Shown one piece after another: positions 32,581 through 39,693 of a stretch of DNA of 64,000 nt. Position numbers and translations under genes: made by a program. The DNA lies in contig NZ_CP086115.1 in NCBI RefSeq assembly GCF_016806835.2, positions 36,865-100,864 on the forward strand, written 5' to 3'. The first letter of the stretch is position 1. Each line of letters starts with the position of its first letter. The stretch comes from Skermanella rosea. GTDB lineage: Bacteria > Pseudomonadota > Alphaproteobacteria > Azospirillales > Azospirillaceae. Below the pieces are notes generated by a model that searched no databases, was not told the DNA's origin, and saw only the letters and a list, made by a program, of their open reading frames with translations.

Positions 32581-33244
32581 GGTCCGGGCCACTCTCTTTC
32601 ATCTGGCATTCGTCACTGTCCAGCAGACGGCTGACCTGCTGGACCCGCCATTCCTTTCCGGCGTAGGTCTTTACGCCGCGCCGGTTCAGCTCGGCGGCAA
32701 TCTTCCGGCAGCTCATCCCCTGCCCTACGAGCCGCTGCACCTCCGGCAGCACGGTCGCCCGGAACGCCGACGTCTTCGCCGACCTTGCGGCGTGCATGTG
32801 CCGCGTCTCGTGGTCCGGACGTCCCAGTTTCACGCCCCGGGCCTTCGCCGCCTGCAGCGCAGCTTTCGTTCGCGCGCTGATCATCTCGCGCTCATGCTCT
32901 GCCACGGCGGCCAGGATGTGCATGGTCAGCCGGTTCGCGTACGGCATGTCGACCGCGACGAAATCGACGCCGCTCTCCATCAGGCCCGCGATGAAGTAGA
33001 CGTTGCGCGCCAGGCGGTCGAGCTTGGCGATCACCAGCGTCGTCTTCTGGAGCCGGCACAGGTCGAGCGCCGCGGCGAGCTGCGGGCGGTCGTTGCGCTT
33101 GCCGGACTCGATCTCGATGAACTCGGCGACGAGCGTTCGACCCGCCACGAACCCGGCGATCGCGCTGCGTTGCGCTTCGAGCCCAAGGCCCGACTGCCCC
33201 TGCCGGTCGGTGGAGACGCGAAGATAAGACACGAAGCCTTGCAT
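32558..33244 (-). CDS. Small serine recombinase (resolvase family)
   Basis: 228 residues. SYLRVSTDRQ (nucleophile Ser11), KLDRLARNVYFIAGLMESGV and HEREMISARTKAALQAAKARG are diagnostic; the C-terminal HTH (VGQGMSCRKIAAELNRRGVK) is short, as in resolvases/invertases. A role in dimer resolution or DNA inversion is likely. A perfect 12-base inverted repeat at 33273-33310, 28 bases upstream of its start, could be a binding site. Confidence 0.9.
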   Translation of the reverse strand: MQGFVSYLRVSTDRQGQSGLGLEAQRSAIAGFVAGRTLVAEFIEIESGKRNDRPQLAAALDLCRLQKTTLVIAKLDRLARNVYFIAGLMESGVDFVAVDMPYANRLTMHILAAVAEHEREMISARTKAALQAAKARGVKLGRPDHETRHMHAARSAKTSAFRATVLPEVQRLVGQGMSCRKIAAELNRRGVKTYAGKEWRVQQVSRLLDSDECQMKESGPDHVPATAI

Positions 33245-33272
33245 GGGATTTCTTTCCACAGCCGCGCAACCA

Positions 33273-33310
33273 GTGACACGGAATTAGATCACCGTTTGAT
33301 TCCGTGTCAC
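33273..33310. repeat. 12-bp perfect inverted repeat at recombinase start
   Basis: GTGACACGGAAT (33273-33284) and ATTCCGTGTCAC (33299-33310) with a 14-base AT-rich spacer. Arm length equals that of a resolvase half-site; it could be part of a res site, or an operator. Confidence 0.6.
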
Positions 33311-33402
33311 CCCCGGATTGATAACGCAAAAGTGGGAGCCACTGCAATCGACATCGGCGGGGCAGGGACCTATAAACCTGTCTTTCGAAGTCGCGAGGCG
33401 TG

Positions 33403-34011
33403 ATGGGGTTCTTCCGCAAGGTCTGGGATATGGCGTCGAAGCTCCATCCGGCGTTCTGGGTGGTGCCGTCGGTGACCTTCGGCGCGCTCGTCGCGCTGCT
33501 GGCCAGCGCCGACGACAAGATCGCGCCGGCGGTGATCAGCCTGCTCGGCGTTCTGATCGGCGGCGCCCTTACGGCCGCGGTCGGCTTGGTTGTCGTCAAG
33601 AGCGCCCAGCGCGCTCAGCTGACGGCATCGATCTGGCCGCAGCGGGTGAAAATCCATCAGGAAGCTTTCACACACTGGACACAATGCACGAACGTCATCT
33701 TCGGCGATGAGGAAGAGCATTACAAAGTACTTTCCGATGCTCGGACTTGGTGGGACGAGAACTGTCTTTACCTTTCCGAGGACGTCAGCAAGCGGTTCTA
33801 CGATATGCTGACCGCTGTGCGGCTCCATCGTCAGATCGTCGAAGTGGGAAAGGGGCAGGGCGATCCCCATTACCGTGAGTCCATCGAGAAGAACTTCGCT
33901 ACCATCATGGAAACCGGACGTATCATCAGCGAAGGGGCGGGGAGGCATATCCCAGATGCTATGATGAAGGATCTCGCCGACTTGGCCGATGCAGCGAGGC
34001 GGCCGGAATAA
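33403..34011 (+). CDS. Two-helix membrane protein with cytoplasmic domain
   Basis: 202 residues. Two adjacent membrane segments (FWVVPSVTFGALVALLAS; VISLLGVLIGGALTAAVGLV) precede a soluble helical domain (HYKVLSDARTWWDENCLYLS; SKRFYDMLTAVRLHRQIVEV). The architecture resembles membrane-tethered sensors or effectors, but no family is recognised. Confidence 0.65.
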   Translation: MGFFRKVWDMASKLHPAFWVVPSVTFGALVALLASADDKIAPAVISLLGVLIGGALTAAVGLVVVKSAQRAQLTASIWPQRVKIHQEAFTHWTQCTNVIFGDEEEHYKVLSDARTWWDENCLYLSEDVSKRFYDMLTAVRLHRQIVEVGKGQGDPHYRESIEKNFATIMETGRIISEGAGRHIPDAMMKDLADLADAARRPE

Positions 34012-34018
34012 CTCGGTT

Positions 34019-34234
34019 TTACGGAAGGGCGAACCGCTTGTTGATCCGGTCGAGTTTCAGCAGCCAGTGCCGTTGAAAGCCGGGGCGGCGGGTGAGCAGT
34101 TCGGTCACCTCCGTGATCACCTCGTCTAGCACCTGGTCGCGTGCGCCGGTCGTCTCACATTCGGACAGGCGGGCGAGGAAAGACCGCAGGCGTTCGGCAT
34201 CGGGATCGGAAGCGGGGGCGGGCAGGGCGGTCAT
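34019..34234 (-). CDS. Small hypothetical protein
   Basis: 71 residues (ERLRSFLARLSECETTGARD; EVITEVTELLTRRPGFQRHW), helical and basic at the end. ATG 34234. No recognised family. Confidence 0.5.
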   Translation of the reverse strand: MTALPAPASDPDAERLRSFLARLSECETTGARDQVLDEVITEVTELLTRRPGFQRHWLLKLDRINKRFALP

Positions 34235-34328
34235 GGCGCGCGGCACTCCTCAGTGGCTGGCACGCCATGATATGGCTTGTTCATGCTATGTTCTAGACTC
34301 TCCGGCGCACGGCCGCCATGTTGCTGGC

Positions 34329-34583
34329 ATGGGCGCAGTGAATATCGAAACCGTCGGCGATCTGATGCGGCACCGGACGTTGCTCCGGGTAACTTGCCGG
34401 TGCTGCGGCCGTACTGGCCTGTTCGATCCGCGGGACATGATCCAGTGGTTCGGCGCCGGCCGCCGCCTCGATCGACTGCCGCTGGTCTGCCGGGAATGCG
34501 GCTCTCGGGATATCGACCGGCGGGCGGATCATGAGACGCTGCTGGCGTACCGGGATCGGCCTGCGAAGCCAAAGCCGCTATGA
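34329..34583 (+). CDS. Small zinc-ribbon protein
   Basis: 84 residues with CRCCGRTGLFDPRDM and LVCRECGSRDIDRR, two CxxC knuckles about 30 residues apart. The start ATG 34329 is chosen at NIETVGDLMRHRTLLRVTCR. Possibly a nucleic-acid-binding adaptor; unknown. Confidence 0.6.
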   Translation: MGAVNIETVGDLMRHRTLLRVTCRCCGRTGLFDPRDMIQWFGAGRRLDRLPLVCRECGSRDIDRRADHETLLAYRDRPAKPKPL

Positions 34584-34593
34584 CGGCGCCGCC

Positions 34594-34980
34594 TTAGTAT
34601 TCCTGTTCCAGCGGAAACCACCCCATACGGTCGTCGTCGGCCTCAATCGCTGCCTGCTCGCGCTGATCTGTATCGCGCCGAAACGCCTCCAACCAGGCAC
34701 AGGTGTCCGCTTCCGCCACGCCCAGCTCGGCCAGATGGGCGACCAGCTTATCGGCTAAGGCGCGCATCCGAACCTCGGATTTCATCACCTCCACAAAATC
34801 CTGGTCCCACGCGGCGGCGCGATGATAGCGCACCTCCCACCAAACCTCCTCAATGATTTCGAGGATGCCATGATATCGAGCCAGACCGCAGGCAAAGCGC
34901 AGCGTCGGCTCCACATAGCCGATCTCGCGCGGCTCGTCAGGCTGGATAAGGAAGCTGGGGACGTCGAGCAACGGTTCCAT
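34594..34980 (-). CDS. Hypothetical accessory protein
   Basis: 128 acidic residues (LLDVPSFLIQPDEPREIGYV; LEIIEEVWWEVRYHRAAAWD; GVAEADTCAWLEAFRRDTDQ). No domain recognised; ATG 34980 preferred over an upstream one. Confidence 0.55.
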   Translation of the reverse strand: MEPLLDVPSFLIQPDEPREIGYVEPTLRFACGLARYHGILEIIEEVWWEVRYHRAAAWDQDFVEVMKSEVRMRALADKLVAHLAELGVAEADTCAWLEAFRRDTDQREQAAIEADDDRMGWFPLEQEY

Positions 34981-35060
34981 GGCAAAAGCATGCCACGCAG
35001 CGGAGTCCGGGCGCAAGGATCAGCGCGAGCGCTTCTCCGGCGGGCGGGGCAGCTTGCGGC

Positions 35061-35132
35061 CTAGCTGATCGGGGGTGACGACCAAGAGCGGACTTCTGCC
35101 ATGTCTTTGAGTCGGTTATCCTGAATATGCAT
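35061..35132 (-). CDS. Very short ORF with conserved leader (possible remnant)
   Basis: 23 codons, MHIQDNRLKDMAEVRSWSSP..., preceded by AACGGACGACT-ATG, the same leader as the next small genes. Probably the truncated last member of the array. Confidence 0.3.
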   Translation of the reverse strand: MHIQDNRLKDMAEVRSWSSPPIS

Positions 35133-35141
35133 AGTCGTCCG

Positions 35142-35318
35142 TTAATTTGAGTTTTCCGATTTGTATTTGTAGCCCGCGTACCACGTCGCCCGTTCCATGT
35201 TGCCAAGGGGATGTCCCTCATACGTGCGAGGCTCAGACGGAAGCCTAAGCGCAGCCGCGACAGCGCCCTCTGCAAATATGCGTCGCTGCCGTTCCTGAAA
35301 GGCCGCAATCTCGCTCAT
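35142..35318 (-). CDS. Small array protein A
   Basis: 58 residues (SEIAAFQERQRRIFAEGAVA; NMERATWYAGYKYKSENSN). ATG 35318 is preceded by TTTAACGGACGAACCT, the array leader. The ATWYAGYKY ending is like that of short phage early proteins. Function unknown. Confidence 0.55.
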   Translation of the reverse strand: MSEIAAFQERQRRIFAEGAVAAALRLPSEPRTYEGHPLGNMERATWYAGYKYKSENSN

Positions 35319-35339
35319 AGGTTCGTCCGTTAAATTGAA

Positions 35340-35615
35340 TTACGCCGAATGGCGATTATTGTTTCTTTCAAAACTCTCACGCCGCGCAACAGCAGCGGCA
35401 TCTGGTGCGGCCCGCTCGAATGCCTGCAAGATTTGGTTCCGGTCAAAAGTGCGCTTATTCGCCTCTATCAGCATGTCCTCAAGCAACCGCTTGAGCGTCG
35501 GAGCTGTATAGCTATACGCACCCAACTGGCGGCAAAGCTGATTAGCTGCCGCACCAGCAGAAACGCCTTCGCGGTATTCTGCTTTAGTCCAAGTTTCGAT
35601 GATGTTTTCGTCCAT
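35340..35615 (-). CDS. Small array protein B
   Basis: 91 residues (DENIIETWTKAEYREGVSAG; YTAPTLKRLLEDMLIEANKR). Leader AAAACGGAGATTGT before ATG 35615. Helical and soluble; unknown. Confidence 0.6.
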   Translation of the reverse strand: MDENIIETWTKAEYREGVSAGAAANQLCRQLGAYSYTAPTLKRLLEDMLIEANKRTFDRNQILQAFERAAPDAAAVARRESFERNNNRHSA

Positions 35616-35635
35616 ACAATCTCCGTTTTCTAGAA

Positions 35636-35818
35636 TTAAGCAGCTTCTTCAACGCGCCACGGCGCTAGACAATCTTCGATACGATCCCCAAGGCTCAGGT
35701 CAACGTTATGTAGCCTAGCGCTTGCAAGGCTGATTGCCGGAAGCGCATCGCGGGCCTCAAGCAGCAGATCGAACATTTCCTCGCACTTGGCTTTGTAGTC
35801 CTCAATCTTCGCGACCAT
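35636..35818 (-). CDS. Small array protein C
   Basis: 60 residues (VAKIEDYKAKCEEMFDLLLE; GDRIEDCLAPWRVEEAA). Leader AAACGGAGATTGAT before ATG 35818. Acidic helical protein; unknown. Confidence 0.6.
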   Translation of the reverse strand: MVAKIEDYKAKCEEMFDLLLEARDALPAISLASARLHNVDLSLGDRIEDCLAPWRVEEAA

Positions 35819-35830
35819 ATCAATCTCCGT

Positions 35831-36010
35831 TTAGGTTGTTTCTTCGGTAAGTGGCACATAGGCCGATGCGGGTATGGCGGAGAGGTCAATATAGCCCGTA
35901 ATCTCTGCGCCCGTGTAATCCTCCTTCACCTCTTCCAACGTCGGGTAAGCATCACTGAGGAAGTGATGGCCGGTTGGCCTTATCCAGTATGAGCAAAAGC
36001 CTTTGAGCAT
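35831..36010 (-). CDS. Small array protein D
   Basis: 59 residues (MLKGFCSYWIRPTGHHFLSD; EDYTGAEITGYIDLSAIPAS). Leader CTAACGGACGAACC before ATG 36010. The leader match to neighbours supports it as a real gene. Unknown. Confidence 0.55.
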   Translation of the reverse strand: MLKGFCSYWIRPTGHHFLSDAYPTLEEVKEDYTGAEITGYIDLSAIPASAYVPLTEETT

Positions 36011-36020
36011 GGTTCGTCCG

Positions 36021-36203
36021 TTAGTTTGAGTTCTTCAACGCGCAGAAATCCCGCGCCGCTTTCATCGCAAAGTCGTGGAAGCGCTCCTCATACTCGAAGA
36101 GTGCCACCGGGCGTCCAGTCGGATCATCTACGGTTATCCGGTTCAGGCCGTTTTCCTGAACATGAAAGTCATTGACGTAGAACGCCGGCGCTTTGGTCTG
36201 CAT
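36021..36203 (-). CDS. Small array protein E
   Basis: 60 residues (MQTKAPAFYVNDFHVQENGL; RFHDFAMKAARDFCALKNSN). Leader AATAGGGACGACT before ATG 36203. Unknown. Confidence 0.55.
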   Translation of the reverse strand: MQTKAPAFYVNDFHVQENGLNRITVDDPTGRPVALFEYEERFHDFAMKAARDFCALKNSN

Positions 36204-36211
36204 AGTCGTCC

Positions 36212-36373
36212 CTATTGTTTACTGGCAAAGTCGATTAGCTGGCCGATTGTCAATTCAGGGCCGCCGTCCACATAGAACAGGCCGGGAATATCGGCTGTGC
36301 GTTCTACCACAAAGCCCCGGCTTGTGAGGTAGTCTATTGCATGCTGTAAATGCTGGGCGCGGTACTTTTCCAT
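36212..36373 (-). CDS. Small array protein F
   Basis: 53 residues (MEKYRAQHLQHAIDYLTSRG; DGGPELTIGQLIDFASKQ). Leader ATTAGGGACGAACT before ATG 36373. Unknown. Confidence 0.55.
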   Translation of the reverse strand: MEKYRAQHLQHAIDYLTSRGFVVERTADIPGLFYVDGGPELTIGQLIDFASKQ

Positions 36374-36382
36374 AGTTCGTCC

Positions 36383-36577
36383 CTAATCGTGGTTTTGAGC
36401 TTCATGCCGCATACCGTATTTCGCACAGTTGCGAGAGTCACGTGCATGAGCTTCCTCGGCTGTTTCTTGCACAGCCTTTCGCCAAGCGTATCTCTGGTGC
36501 CAGCGGTCAAAGATGGGAAAGCCAACAAATAAGGCGACAGCAAATATTATTACAAAAAAAGCTTCGACGTTGCCCAT
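36383..36577 (-). CDS. Small array membrane protein G
   Basis: 64 residues with one membrane helix (AFFVIIFAVALFVGFPIF) and a hydrophilic tail. First gene of the array; leader GAAACGGAAGATTGT. Divergent from the + strand operon beginning at 36673. Confidence 0.6.
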   Translation of the reverse strand: MGNVEAFFVIIFAVALFVGFPIFDRWHQRYAWRKAVQETAEEAHARDSRNCAKYGMRHEAQNHD

Positions 36578-36610
36578 ACAATCTTCCGTTTCTCGTGCGA
36601 ATTTTTAACC

Positions 36611-36639
36611 TTGAATAGGAATGTAAACGCCGTTATAAA
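36611..36639 (+). promoter_or_regulatory. Sigma-70-type promoter for small + operon
   Basis: TTGAAT (36611-36616), 17-base spacer, TATAAA (36634-36639), 33 bases before the ATG of the ribbon-helix-helix gene. Confidence 0.7.
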
Positions 36640-36672
36640 TACAAGCAAGCACATTCTCACACGAAAGTACAT

Positions 36673-36837
36673 ATGACCAAGACTAATGGAGTTAATGTCA
36701 GGCTGAAGCCCGAAACAAAAGAGAAGCTGGAGCGTGCTGCGATTGACGATGATCGCTCCCTGTCTTCGCTCATCTCCCGCATTTGTGACCAGTGGGTAGC
36801 GAGGAGAAAGACGGCGAAGAAGCGGAACGCTCTATGA
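36673..36837 (+). CDS. Ribbon-helix-helix protein (Arc/CopG type)
   Basis: 54 residues: GVNVRLKPETKEKLERAAID then RSLSSLISRICDQWVARRKT is the beta-strand plus two-helix layout of Arc/MetJ repressors, with a basic tail. First gene behind the promoter at 36611, so probably autoregulatory and also a regulator of the divergent small-gene array. Its stop overlaps the next ATG (36834). Confidence 0.75.
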   Translation: MTKTNGVNVRLKPETKEKLERAAIDDDRSLSSLISRICDQWVARRKTAKKRNAL

Positions 36838-37082
36838 GCCAGTTCTACATTCTCAGCAAGAAACACGGCCCGGTAGGCAACAGCGCCTTGTGGTGGCGTC
36901 CAGAAGCAGCGGGCTACACCACGCACCTCAACGAGGCGGGGAAGTTCGATGGGGCCTATGCGGAGGAGATCCGCACCAACTCCTGCGGCGATGCCATCCC
37001 AGTGCCCTGCGAATTGGCTGAGCGCCTTTCGCATACCGCCGTGGATTTCTCCCTGATCAGAAACACGGAGGATGTATGGTAA
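36834..37082 (+). CDS. Hypothetical protein (ends NTEDVW)
   Basis: 82 residues (SQFYILSKKHGPVGNSALWW; RTNSCGDAIPVPCELAERLS). Co-translated with the ribbon-helix-helix gene. Its 3' end shares a 21-base repeat with the gene at 37582 (both end EDVW). Unknown. Confidence 0.6.
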   Translation: MSQFYILSKKHGPVGNSALWWRPEAAGYTTHLNEAGKFDGAYAEEIRTNSCGDAIPVPCELAERLSHTAVDFSLIRNTEDVW

Positions 37083-37086
37083 GCGA
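37066..37086 (+). repeat. Direct repeat at gene junction, copy 1
   Basis: cggaggatgtatggtaagcg plus one base, identical to 37853-37873. Each copy contains the end of one gene, a ribosome site and the start (ATGGTAAGCGA) of the next. Confidence 0.75.
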
Positions 37087-37267
37087 GAACAAAACGACCC
37101 GCGAGATAAGCCACCAAGAGGCAAGGGAAATCGCTCATCGTCTCATCTGCGGCGCGTTCAACCGCGATAACAATCGGCCTCGCTTTACTATCCCGGCTAA
37201 TCATGACCGCGACGACGACCTCCTGATGCTCGCCTACATCGAACAGCAGGAGCGCCGCAATGGATGA
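37076..37267 (+). CDS. Small hypothetical protein (MVSENKTTR start)
   Basis: 63 residues (SHQEAREIAHRLICGAFNRD). Starts within the first copy of the junction repeat; its first residues MVS.N.TT are echoed by the gene at 37863. Unknown. Confidence 0.55.
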   Translation: MVSENKTTREISHQEAREIAHRLICGAFNRDNNRPRFTIPANHDRDDDLLMLAYIEQQERRNG

Positions 37268-37595
37268 AAAACCGACCGCCGAACAGGAGGCTGCAGACCG
37301 ATTTTACTGGTCACATGGCAAGCCGTGCTGTGCTGGGTGTGACTGGTGGCATCGCGCGAACTCAGTGATTGGCGAATGTACCCGCAGCGCCCCGCTATCC
37401 CAGTCCGCCAGCAGGACCAAGAGCGACCGCCTTGCGTTGCTTGGCATCCGCAACTGTTCTTTGCCACCCAGCGCTGGCCACGTCCTCACGCCACGCGACC
37501 ACGTCTGCGGCGAGTTCAAAGACACGTTTGACTGGAGGTCGCTGCCGATTGGCTATCTGAAACGGATTGGAGTGCCAGCTTATGAAAGACGGTAA
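37260..37595 (+). CDS. Hypothetical Cys-containing protein
   Basis: 111 residues; GKPCCAGCDWWHRANSVIGE, CTRSAPLS and a later HVCGEF look like a metal-binding Cys set common in phage early proteins. Overlaps the gene before by 8 bases and the next by 14. Confidence 0.6.
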   Translation: MDEKPTAEQEAADRFYWSHGKPCCAGCDWWHRANSVIGECTRSAPLSQSASRTKSDRLALLGIRNCSLPPSAGHVLTPRDHVCGEFKDTFDWRSLPIGYLKRIGVPAYERR

Positions 37596-37869
37596 TTTAA
37601 CGAGTTATAGGCGAATCGTCGCCGCAGCTAACCGCCTTTCTAACGGCACCATCATTTGCGGCGTCCGTCACTGGGACATGATTATGCGGCTGGCTGTAGC
37701 GCAGATGATAGACGTGAAGAAGGAAGGCGCTGAACAGGGCTTTGTGGACAATGGCGGCTTTTTTCTCACTCGCGAGGAGGCATGGCCTATAGCTGAAGCG
37801 GCAGGGCAGTTGCTCGAACGCGCTCCTACTGGCCCACGCGGTATACTGTTCTCGGAGGATGTATGGTAA
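37582..37869 (+). CDS. Hypothetical protein (ends FSEDVW)
   Basis: 95 residues (NLTSYRRIVAAANRLSNGTI; ICGVRHWDMIMRLAVAQMID; GGFFLTREEAWPIAEAAGQL). ATG 37582. The HWDMIMR and TREEAW pattern is seen in other small phage proteins of unknown role. Confidence 0.6.
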   Translation: MKDGNLTSYRRIVAAANRLSNGTIICGVRHWDMIMRLAVAQMIDVKKEGAEQGFVDNGGFFLTREEAWPIAEAAGQLLERAPTGPRGILFSEDVW

Positions 37870-37873
37870 GCGA
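37853..37873 (+). repeat. Direct repeat at gene junction, copy 2
   Basis: Identical to 37066-37086, 787 bases apart. Recombination between the copies would delete three small genes and leave a working junction. Confidence 0.75.
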
Positions 37874-38150
37874 CAGAAATACGACCAAAAGATGCCAAGA
37901 TGATGGAGGATGGACGCTGTGCCATTATCCTGGCTGTGACTGTGATGTAGGAGAAGGTATCCCTTCTGCTGTAATCGCCGCCGCGAGAGCCCTCTTGGGC
38001 GGCCCCGCGCACATGGATCTGACCAGCGATTCCTTGCCCGCTGGCAAGCATGACGGCCCGCCCGTGATCGATCTCACGGCACTGCAAGGCTTTTTCGATG
38101 ATGACGGATCAATCGACGGCCCCGTGCTCTGCCTCGAAGGTGGCCAGTAG
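37863..38150 (+). CDS. Hypothetical protein
   Basis: 95 residues (MVSDRNTTKRCQDDGGWTLC; GIPSAVIAAARALLGGPAHM). Last gene of the + operon; overlaps the convergent gene at 38109 by 42 bases. Unknown. Confidence 0.5.
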   Translation: MVSDRNTTKRCQDDGGWTLCHYPGCDCDVGEGIPSAVIAAARALLGGPAHMDLTSDSLPAGKHDGPPVIDLTALQGFFDDDGSIDGPVLCLEGGQ

Positions 38151-38642
38151 CCGGCCCACCTCGTCGCTGCCCGGGTAAAGCTCCCCGAGGTTTCGCAGCA
38201 CGGCCAGGCGATCGATCACCGCGTTGGCGGCACTCCGGCCTTCCGTCGCCTCGATCTTCGCGTGCAGCTCGGCCGCGCTTCTTGGCCCGTGTATCGGCGG
38301 CGGACATCCGAGCGCCGCGGCGTCGCGCCACAGATCACGCGCCACCGGCGGCATCCGGTGATACCCCTCCCCTGGTTGGCGGTCGATTTGGCGGGCGGAT
38401 TCCATCGACGTCCACAGCACCTTAGCCCCCGGCGAGTGAGACAGCACCGCCTCGGCGGCCGCTCGGCTACCCTCCCAGCTGATCACCAGCAGCGCCACCG
38501 GGTGCGCGTGCAGGGCCAGGTGTTCGAGCGCCTCGGCCTCGCTCTGCGTCTCCACCACGGCGAAGCCAGCACGCCGGAAGGTGGCCGCGATGAACAGGCG
38601 GGGCGGCATCTCGTTCTCGATCACCAAAACGGTCGGCTTCAC
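38109..38642 (-). CDS. Receiver-like protein lacking the phospho-acceptor
   Basis: 177 residues. PTVLVIENEMPPRLFIAATF and AGFAVVETQSEAEALEHLAL match a response-regulator receiver fold (beta1 acidic pair replaced by EN-E; beta2-alpha2). At the expected beta3 Asp the sequence is VALLVISWEG, with no Asp, so it is probably a pseudo-receiver. The remainder is plasmid-specific with no DNA-binding motif seen. Divergent from the MobQ relaxase, so possibly a regulator of it. Confidence 0.65.
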   Translation of the reverse strand: MKPTVLVIENEMPPRLFIAATFRRAGFAVVETQSEAEALEHLALHAHPVALLVISWEGSRAAAEAVLSHSPGAKVLWTSMESARQIDRQPGEGYHRMPPVARDLWRDAAALGCPPPIHGPRSAAELHAKIEATEGRSAANAVIDRLAVLRNLGELYPGSDEVGRLLATFEAEHGAVD

Positions 38643-38700
38643 GATAATTGCCCGGTTGTTATCGAGTGTTGTCCTACAGCCATAATGGAGTACAATTTGG

Positions 38701-38751
38701 CGAGCGCTCGTTTCGTTTTGCGAAATCCCATTGTTACAGTTGGGTTACAGT
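38701..38751. promoter_or_regulatory. Palindromes and phased repeats before MobQ relaxase
   Basis: CGAGCGCTCG (38701-38710), TTTCG-tttтg region hairpin TTTCG/CGAAA (38711-38725), and GTTACAGT twice at 38733 and 38744, 11 bases apart. Candidate operator or origin of transfer for the MobQ relaxase. Confidence 0.45.
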
Positions 38752-38787
38752 GCAAGTATACATTATCATTATTTCCCTCAGCAACGC

Positions 38788-39693
38788 ATGGCAAGTCCTC
38801 ACCACGACTGGATGATCTATTCCCGTTCGCGCGGCCAGTCCGCCATCGCCGCCGCCGCATATGCCGCACGGATTCGCACATGGGACCGGCGCTATGTCCC
38901 CGAGCCGCAGGACCACAGCCACAAGACCGACCTGGTGTTCTCCGGCATCCTGCTGCCACCCAAGGCCCCGTCATGGATGCGCGACCGGCGGGCGCTGTGG
39001 TCGGCCGTCGAGCGGCGCGAGGATCGCTCGACCCGGCCGGAAGACGCTCAGGTCTGCCGCGGCAAGGTCGTGTCGTTCCAGCGCGAGCTGACCATGGAGC
39101 GCAACATCCTCACGCTCCTGCAATACCTGGAGGAGCAGTACGTGGCACGGGGCATCATCATCGATTTCAACGTGCATGACGCCGAGGCTGAGGACGGCGG
39201 CCGGAACTGGCACACGCACCTGCTGGCCACGATGCGGGTGGTCGGGCCGGACGGTTTCGGCCTGAAGAACCGGGCATGGAACGGCGTCAACTTCCGCCCG
39301 AGGAACGGCAGCCGTCCCCATGCGCTGAGGGACGGAATGCTGCTTCAGCAGCGCGCGGCCTGGAGCGATTACGTCAACGCCGCCTTCGCGGAGGCCGGGC
39401 TGGACATCAGAATCGACCACCGCAGCCTGAAGGCCCAGGGCATCGACCGCATGCCCCAGCCCCGCCTTGGCAAGGCGAAGCACGCGAAGGGGCAATGGGC
39501 GCAGCAGCGCCGGGACGAGGTCCGGGACGTCGCGGCCTATAACGGCGCCCGCCAGCAGGCCAGGGCCGGGCAGCGAGCAGCGGTGAAGGGCAAGGGGGCG
39601 GGGATAGTGGCGGGAGCGGCCTCAGCCGCCTCCACGGCCCGCCACGATGGCCGTGTCGCCTCCGCACCTGGACGGGGACGCCATGCCCAATAG
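38788..39693 (+). CDS. MobQ-family (MobA/MobL) relaxase
   Basis: 301 residues. RGQSAIAAAAYAARIR with Tyr25 is the MobA/MobL active-site region, and NVHDAEAEDGGRNWHTHLL gives the metal site His130, His142, His144 (HxD...HxH). KGKVVSFQRELTMERN-like and LDIRIDHRSLKAQGIDRMPQ segments complete the family pattern. It is shorter than RSF1010 MobA because there is no primase part. ATG 38788. A second relaxase type on the same element as a MobF TraI is notable. Confidence 0.9.
   Translation: MASPHHDWMIYSRSRGQSAIAAAAYAARIRTWDRRYVPEPQDHSHKTDLVFSGILLPPKAPSWMRDRRALWSAVERREDRSTRPEDAQVCRGKVVSFQRELTMERNILTLLQYLEEQYVARGIIIDFNVHDAEAEDGGRNWHTHLLATMRVVGPDGFGLKNRAWNGVNFRPRNGSRPHALRDGMLLQQRAAWSDYVNAAFAEAGLDIRIDHRSLKAQGIDRMPQPRLGKAKHAKGQWAQQRRDEVRDVAAYNGARQQARAGQRAAVKGKGAGIVAGAASAASTARHDGRVASAPGRGRHAQ

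Larger units (their letters stand above)
35133..36600 (-). repeat. Repeated gene leaders (ACGGACGA / ACGGAGATTG type)
   Basis: Eight short minus-strand ORFs are each preceded within about 20 bases by a near-copy of one of two leaders: (A)ACGGACGA(A)C or AGGGACGA(A)C (before 35132, 35318, 36010, 36203, 36373) and ACGGAGATTG or ACGGAAGATTG (before 35615, 35818, 36577). These include the ribosome site and suggest cassette-like duplication. Confidence 0.65.

Noticed and set aside
34937..35308. 123-codon minus-strand frame
   Set aside because: It overlaps the better supported small gene at 35142-35318 and the gene at 34594-34980 in other frames and has no recognisable content.
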